Source: Calocera cornea HHB12733
Lineage: Eukaryota > Basidiomycota > Dacrymycetes > Dacrymycetales > Dacrymycetaceae
NCBI GenBank assembly: GCA_001632435.1
Contig: KV423938.1
Location: 228,533 to 262,145, forward strand
Length of the DNA: 33,613 nt
Direction of reading: 5' to 3'
The notes under the pieces were generated by a model. That model was not told the origin of the DNA and ran no database searches. It was given only the letters and a program-made list of their open reading frames with translations. Each line of letters begins with the position of its first letter. Position 1 is the first letter of the stretch. Made by a program: the position numbers and the translations under genes. This document shows positions 29,576 through 33,613 of the stretch, one piece after another.

Positions 29576-31361
29576 ATGCCTACCGCCACGTTCGAAACAG
29601 GGTATCGGGACGCTCCCAGAGATGCCGAGGGATACGATGAGGAATGGGCAGCGCAGTACGGCCTGCCCATGGTAAAAACCAAGTACAAGTGGAAGCCAGG
29701 TCAGTATTTAGTTGCATTACTATCTAATACAACAAACTAACTCATCCACAGATGCACCAAGGCCCAACTTCACCGGCCATCGACATCTGACGCTCTACGA
29801 GCGCTTCGCACGCGACATGGTGCATCGCTTTGCCGACGAGCCGACCCTCCTCCGACGCAGCGCAAGCCTGCTCCCAGCGGACCGATACAGCGTCGAGCAG
29901 TACGCCGCGCTGCAGATCGAGGACCCCGCCCTCCTCATCGCCAACTCGACCGACCTCGAGCTCAGGCAGCACTGGAGCGACTTCCAGGCGCGCTTCAAGG
30001 CCTGGTACCTCGGCCAGAGCGACCTCGACGACGGCGACGTCCCCTTCGTCAAGTCGGAGAATATGCGCAACCTGTGGGCGCGCGGTCCCCTCGACCCGAC
30101 CGTCTACCCGCGGCCGTACGACGAGCGGTATCCTCATCGCGGATACTGCCCCGGCCCGCCCAGCGATCCGACCAACGCCATGGTCTGGTGGGCGCCGCTC
30201 CGCCTCGTCTGGTGGTCGCCGTTCGTCACTGGCAGGTTTCGCCAGCCGAACGACGACCTCTGGGACGGAGAAGTGCCCAACGCCGAGCACGTCAGGCTCT
30301 CGCGCCTGCTCAACGACATCTGCCAGAGCACGGCCGGCTTCATCAACGCCTGGTGGGCGAAGACGCTCTGCGACGCCCACGACGACTACTCCGAGCGCAT
30401 CCGCGCCTTGGTCGCCCGCCTCCCCGAAGCACACCCGCACCGCCAGCTCTACGGCGACCTCTCCAAGCGCTGGGGCGGCAACTTCTCCCAGGAGAAGACC
30501 GACCTCTTCCACGCGATGCCATACTGGCACGCGCGGATCTACTGGCTGCGCGCCCAAGCCAAGGTCCGCGAGCTCATCGGCATGTACAGCTTGCTGTACA
30601 TGCACGCGACCTGGCGCCCCTTCGACCTCCGCACCCTCCCCGCCGTACGCAACTTTGTCGGCATCCTCCTCGAGCAGGGCGAAGTCGACGAGACCGGCAA
30701 GCACCGCACACTCCTCTGGCACGGCGTGCCCATCCTCCGCCCCGTACGCCGCGAGCACGTCGCCGACGATCCAGGCGCGATCGCAGGGTGGAAGGACGAG
30801 AACTTCACCCTGCTCTGGGTGAAGAAGCAGCGCGCCCACGCTGCCGAGAAGCTCGCCGGGCAACTCCCCAAGCAAGTCGTCGAGGCCAACGCCATCTCGC
30901 ACGAGGCGAAGACGGCAACGCAGCAGCGCACGAGCAAGCGGCTCAGCGCGAAGCGGCGCAAGAAGGCCGTCAGCAACTTCGAGACGGCCTACAAAGCCGA
31001 TCCGTACGCCCCTGCCTGGAAGCGGCAGCGATACGACGAGCTCAAGCGCGCCGCCCAGTACCGCACCAGCGCGCCGCCCAGCCCCGCACTCGCGTCGACG
31101 AGCGGCTCGACCTCAGCCGTCCTCCCGGGCATCGCACGCCCAGAGGTTCGTCAAGGCTACCGTGCCTACGGAGGGGTTCCCGAGGGACTGGCAGGGCATC
31201 TTCCCTGGCCAGAGATGCAGAAGAAGCTCGAGGACGAGCTCGGCGTCGCACCTCGCCAGCTTCCTCAGACGCAGCCTCAGCCTCAGCCTCAGCCTCAGCA
31301 ACGCCCTCTCCCTCTCCCTCTCCCTCTCCCGCCCCAGCCCCAGCAGCAGCAGCAGCCCCAG

Positions 31362-31392
<31 letters not shown>

Positions 31393-31466
31393 CGCAGCAG
31401 CCGCAGCAGCCGCAACAGCCGCAACAGCAGCAACAGCAGCAACAGCAGCAACAGCCGCAACAGCCG

Positions 31467-31498
<32 letters not shown>

Positions 31499-32135
31499 GC
31501 AACAGCAGCAGCAGCCGAGGGCGTACTCCCCCGTGTTGTTCGATCCCGAGCTCGAAATCGACATCGATTTCGACTTGGGGAGGGCAGCGACGCCTGCGCC
31601 GGCTCCCCAGCCGCACTACGACAACTGGGTCAGGGACCTGCAGGCCCTGGGCTACCTGGAGAAGCCCAAGCCCGCGCCGCTGCCCGACCGCCCTCTCTCG
31701 CCGGTGTGGAGCCCCTGGCGCGTCCCTGCGAAGGACCCAGGCCCAGTGCCCGAGTTCGACCTCAACCGCGCCTCGCCCGAGCCCCTCTTCAGGGCGCCCA
31801 CAACGCCTCCTCGCCCTCCCTCTCCCCTGCGCCCGCTCTCCCCCACCCCGTCGTTCTTCGACGAGCCGCACCTCGCGCCCGCCGTCGTCGCCCCGCCCAA
31901 GCCCAAGCCCGAGCCCGAGCCCGAGCCCGCACCCGCACCCGCACCCGCACCCGCACCCGCACCCCGCAAGATCAACCTCCTCAAGGACAAGGAGGCTGCG
32001 CGCGCCGTGCTCGACCGCCTCAAGGCTCGGAGGGATGAGCAGGCCAAGGAGGCTGCTGAGTGGGAGAAGCGTATTGAGCAGGAGACGAGGGAATCGGCCA
32101 GGATGCTGGCAGAGATGGACAGGGCGCTGGCGTGA
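29576..32135 (+). CDS. Transposon-encoded accessory protein with polyQ region, 835 aa
   Basis: Exons 29576-29699 and 29752-32135, intron 52 bp, phases agree. Residues about 1-420 appear folded: Trp/Tyr-rich with motifs such as YERFARDMVHRFADEP, MVWWAPLRLVWWSPF, LSRLLNDICQSTAGFINAWW, FHAMPYWHARIYWLRAQAKV and LRTLPAVRNFVGILLEQGEV. A basic Lys/Arg segment follows (SKRLSAKRRKK, about 435), then Pro/Gln tracts (polyQ near 570-640), an acidic IDIDFDL motif, Pro-rich linkers, a Pro-Ala run and a charged C-terminal helix (KDKEAARAVLDRLKARRDEQ). No known catalytic motif was recognised. The DIDF(D/S)LG motif also appears in the 372-aa element protein, hinting at shared partners. The end of a second copy lies at 1-90. 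Possibly a DNA-binding accessory factor; uncertain. Confidence 0.75.
31261..31516. repeat. CAGCCT, CTCTCC and CAG/CAA repeat tract (polyQ)
   Basis: CCTCAG and CCTCTC hexamers pass into about 170 bp of CAG/CAA/CCG codons encoding polyglutamine with prolines. Interruptions by CAA and CCG reduce perfect repetition. Confidence 0.9.
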
Positions 32136-32302
32136 TTCGGTTTCATTCTCAGTGAGTTCATTTGTTACCTTTTCGCTTACATATCACTAACTAGACTCTC
32201 AGATAGATACTTTCTAATACTCTGTAAAGTAGTCTACGGCAATAAAGGCGATTGCGCTGCTTGCTCGTGCGTGCCCGTCCCCCCCGTTTCCCTTCCTCGG
32301 TG

Positions 32303-32385
32303 CTCGTTGACCTCCATCTGGAGGGCAACGAGCATCAACAACGTTGCGTTAGGCGCTCGTTGCCCTCCAGATGGAGGTCAACGAG
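32303..32385. repeat. 31-bp perfect inverted repeat (hairpin), right copy
   Basis: Arms 32303-32333 and 32355-32385 are perfect reverse complements with a 21-bp loop. They include the A-type palindrome at 32309-32326 and its inverse at 32362-32379. The left copy has one mismatch. Confidence 0.92.
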
Positions 32386-32459
32386 TCGTCTTTCGATCGT
32401 CGCGAGCTCAAGCGCTCGCGACGCCCGAGCTCACCTCCCCCGTCCTCGCCTGCTCGCCC

Positions 32460-32720
32460 TCCCTCTCCCTCGCACTCTCCCTCGCCCTCGCCCTCGTCCT
32501 CGCCCTCATCCTCGTCCTCGTCTTCGCCCATACCCGCACCCGCACCCGCACCCGCACCCGCACTCGCACTCGCACTCGCACTCGCACGGCCGCCCACACC
32601 CACACCCACACCCACACCCACACGGCCACGGCCACTCCCACTCCCACTCCCTCCCGCCCCAGCCCCGTCCCCAGCCGCAGCCGCAGCCGCACCACCACCA
32701 CCACCACCACCACTACCACC
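32460..32720. repeat. Simple-repeat tract, right copy
   Basis: CTCGCC/CTCGTC, CGCACC, CACTCG, CACACC and CAC units, homologous to 420-692 with different unit counts. Confidence 0.85.
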
Positions 32721-33004
32721 ATGTCCGCCGCCGTCGCCGCCCTCAAGGTAAGTTTTCCCTTACCTTGCGCGGCGTGACTAACGCACCCCAGTCTATCTGG
32801 GGTGCCTTGACGCTCGGGCACTGCACGCGTGCAGTGCTCGGCCTCGCTGCGCTGCTCGAGGCAGCCAATCGCGTCCTCGCGGCGCTCGACGTTACGCTGG
32901 ATCGCCTGCAGGCGATCCAGCAGAAGATTCGCCGCCTTAGGGCGGGAGGAGGGGAGGGGGGAGTGGGAGCGGGGGAGGGGGAGGGGGGAGTTCAGATGGC
33001 CTAA
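32721..33004 (+). CDS. Possible 79-aa small protein, right copy
   Basis: Exons 32721-32747 and 32792-33004 with a 44-bp intron in the same position as in the left copy. Six of 79 residues differ from the left copy. The same doubt applies: the segment is also a chain of hairpins. Here the stem around 32818-32837 becomes a perfect 20-bp palindrome GCACTGCACGCGTGCAGTGC. Confidence 0.4.
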
Positions 33005-33085
33005 AGGGCCTTTTGTAATGAATTCTCTTTGTAATGGGTTAGTTTGTTTCATTCACGAACTAACTAACGAACTTACTAACTAACT

Positions 33086-33378
33086 TTAACAGTTTCCACT
33101 AGTACACCACTCTTCCCAGGGCTCACGGGCGATGTATACGACTTCGTACGTCTTCGTCTTCGTCCTCTTCGTCTTCTTCCTCTTCTTCCTCTTCCTCCTC
33201 GTCGTCTTCTTCCTCTTCGTCCTCTTCGGCTTCGGCTTCGGCTTCGGCTTCGTCTCGCGCGCTGCTACGGCAGCTTGGAGAACGACGAGCTCGACGACGA
33301 GCTCGAGCACGGCAAGGACCTCCTTCTGGAGGGCCTCTGCTTGCTGTCGTTGCTGTTGTCGTTGTCGTTGTCGTTGTT

Positions 33379-33410
<32 letters not shown>

Positions 33411-33430
33411 TGACGCGCGCGCGCTTTCAT
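33086..33430 (-). CDS. Open Gln/Lys-rich reading frame, right copy; coding status uncertain
   Basis: Uninterrupted minus-strand frame of 114 codons: polyQ/QR run, Leu/Val-rich helix, KPKPKPK, a Lys/Arg-rich cluster and the tail ending CTSGNC. It lies directly downstream of the transposase end and lacks a convincing own ATG (the first codon is non-ATG), so it would have to be an exon or a decayed end. The left copy has two stops in the polyQ part. Confidence 0.3.
33319..33336. repeat. 18-bp element palindrome, T-type, right copy
   Basis: GACCTCCTTCTGGAGGGC, counterpart of 1290-1307 and conserved although the flanking sequence differs at several bases. Confidence 0.9.
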
Positions 33431-33478
33431 TCTTGCATCTCATTTTATTGAAGTATCTATAACTGACTATTCTACAGG

Positions 33479-33613
33479 CTACACGTCGAGCTCACTATCT
33501 GCATCACGCGCAGAGTGATGAAGCTCGACGCGATCAAGCACGCACCATCGCCCCCGACTGTCCTTCAAGCGTCCAACGACGGCTTCGAGCGCAGAGAGCT
33601 CGACGACGCGTAT
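33479..33613 (-). CDS. C-terminal end of Tnp2-type transposase, right copy (partial)
   Basis: Minus-strand frame entering at the window edge encodes VELSALEAVVGRLKDSRGRW, WCVLDRVELHHSARD and ends at TAG 33481-33479. It is homologous to the end of the 1451-4500 gene, but the last nine residues differ (DADSELDV versus GDAGAEVAY). The rest lies beyond the window. Confidence 0.8.
   Translation of the reverse strand: MRVVELSALEAVVGRLKDSRGRWCVLDRVELHHSARDADSELDV

Larger units (their letters stand above)
28821..33613 (+). mobile_element. Large CACTA/Tnp2-type transposon, right copy (3' part outside window)
   Basis: Starts at CACTATTGAG (28821), exactly where homology between the two paralogue flanks ends. 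Contains the hairpin array, the complete accessory gene, the hairpin chain and the C-terminal end of the transposase. From 32045 to 33613 it parallels 1-1586 with few differences (simple-repeat lengths and scattered substitutions), in the same orientation as the left copy. Confidence 0.8.

Overview
The window looks like nuclear DNA of a basidiomycete fungus, most likely an Agaricomycete. It has GC-rich, densely packed genes with many introns of about 45-55 bp (GT...AG), conserved single-copy eukaryotic genes (RPN2, eIF3k), fungal family genes (AVT-type transporter, GH5_12-like glycosidase, F-box protein) and Tnp2/CACTA-type transposase genes of the kind abundant in Agaricomycetes. No bacterial operon signals, rRNA, tRNA or CRISPR were seen. 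A run of 100 N (21057-21156) is an assembly gap.

Layout. (1) 1-6327: the right-hand two thirds of a large DNA transposon. It carries the 3' tip of an accessory ORF, a chain of DNA hairpins containing a possible 79-aa ORF, a Tnp2-type transposase (984 aa, minus strand) and a 372-aa coiled-coil/acidic protein (plus strand). (2) 6698-20264: conserved host genes: an AVT-type amino-acid transporter (-), 26S proteasome subunit RPN2 (-), an unrecognised 562-aa protein (+), an F-box protein (+), a ten-exon GH5 beta-glucosidase/glucosylceramidase-like enzyme (-) and translation factor eIF3k (-). (3) 21297-28238: three consecutive plus-strand genes for secreted, lysine-rich proteins. They share a TATA box plus a CAGGCTGG start-site module at constant spacing. 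One is a 590-aa histone-H1-like polycation. The other two are clear paralogues containing cationic amphipathic helix segments bounded by acidic stretches and basic cleavage-like sites. (4) 25398-26643: a 1246-bp AT-rich non-autonomous element with imperfect terminal inverted repeats and a 10-bp target duplication, resembling a Mutator-like element, inserted in the 3' flank of one paralogue. The other paralogue's flank preserves the empty site. (5) 28821-33613: the left-hand half of a second, directly oriented copy of the large transposon.

Because the right copy shows the left half and the left copy the right half, overlapping by about 1.6 kb, the whole element can be pictured as roughly 9 kb: terminal hairpin array, 835-aa polyQ accessory protein (+), hairpin chain/79-aa ORF (+), Tnp2 transposase (-), 372-aa protein (+), subterminal repeats. 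An 18-bp near-palindrome (GACCTCCWTCTGGAGGGC and variants) occurs ten times in the window, always within the element.

The most interesting candidate system is the cluster of three secreted cationic proteins, which looks like a fungal family of antimicrobial or membrane-active peptide precursors. The hairpin/palindrome architecture of the transposon comes second. Exon boundaries were set by hand from GT/AG sites, reading-frame phase and family knowledge. No database search was possible.
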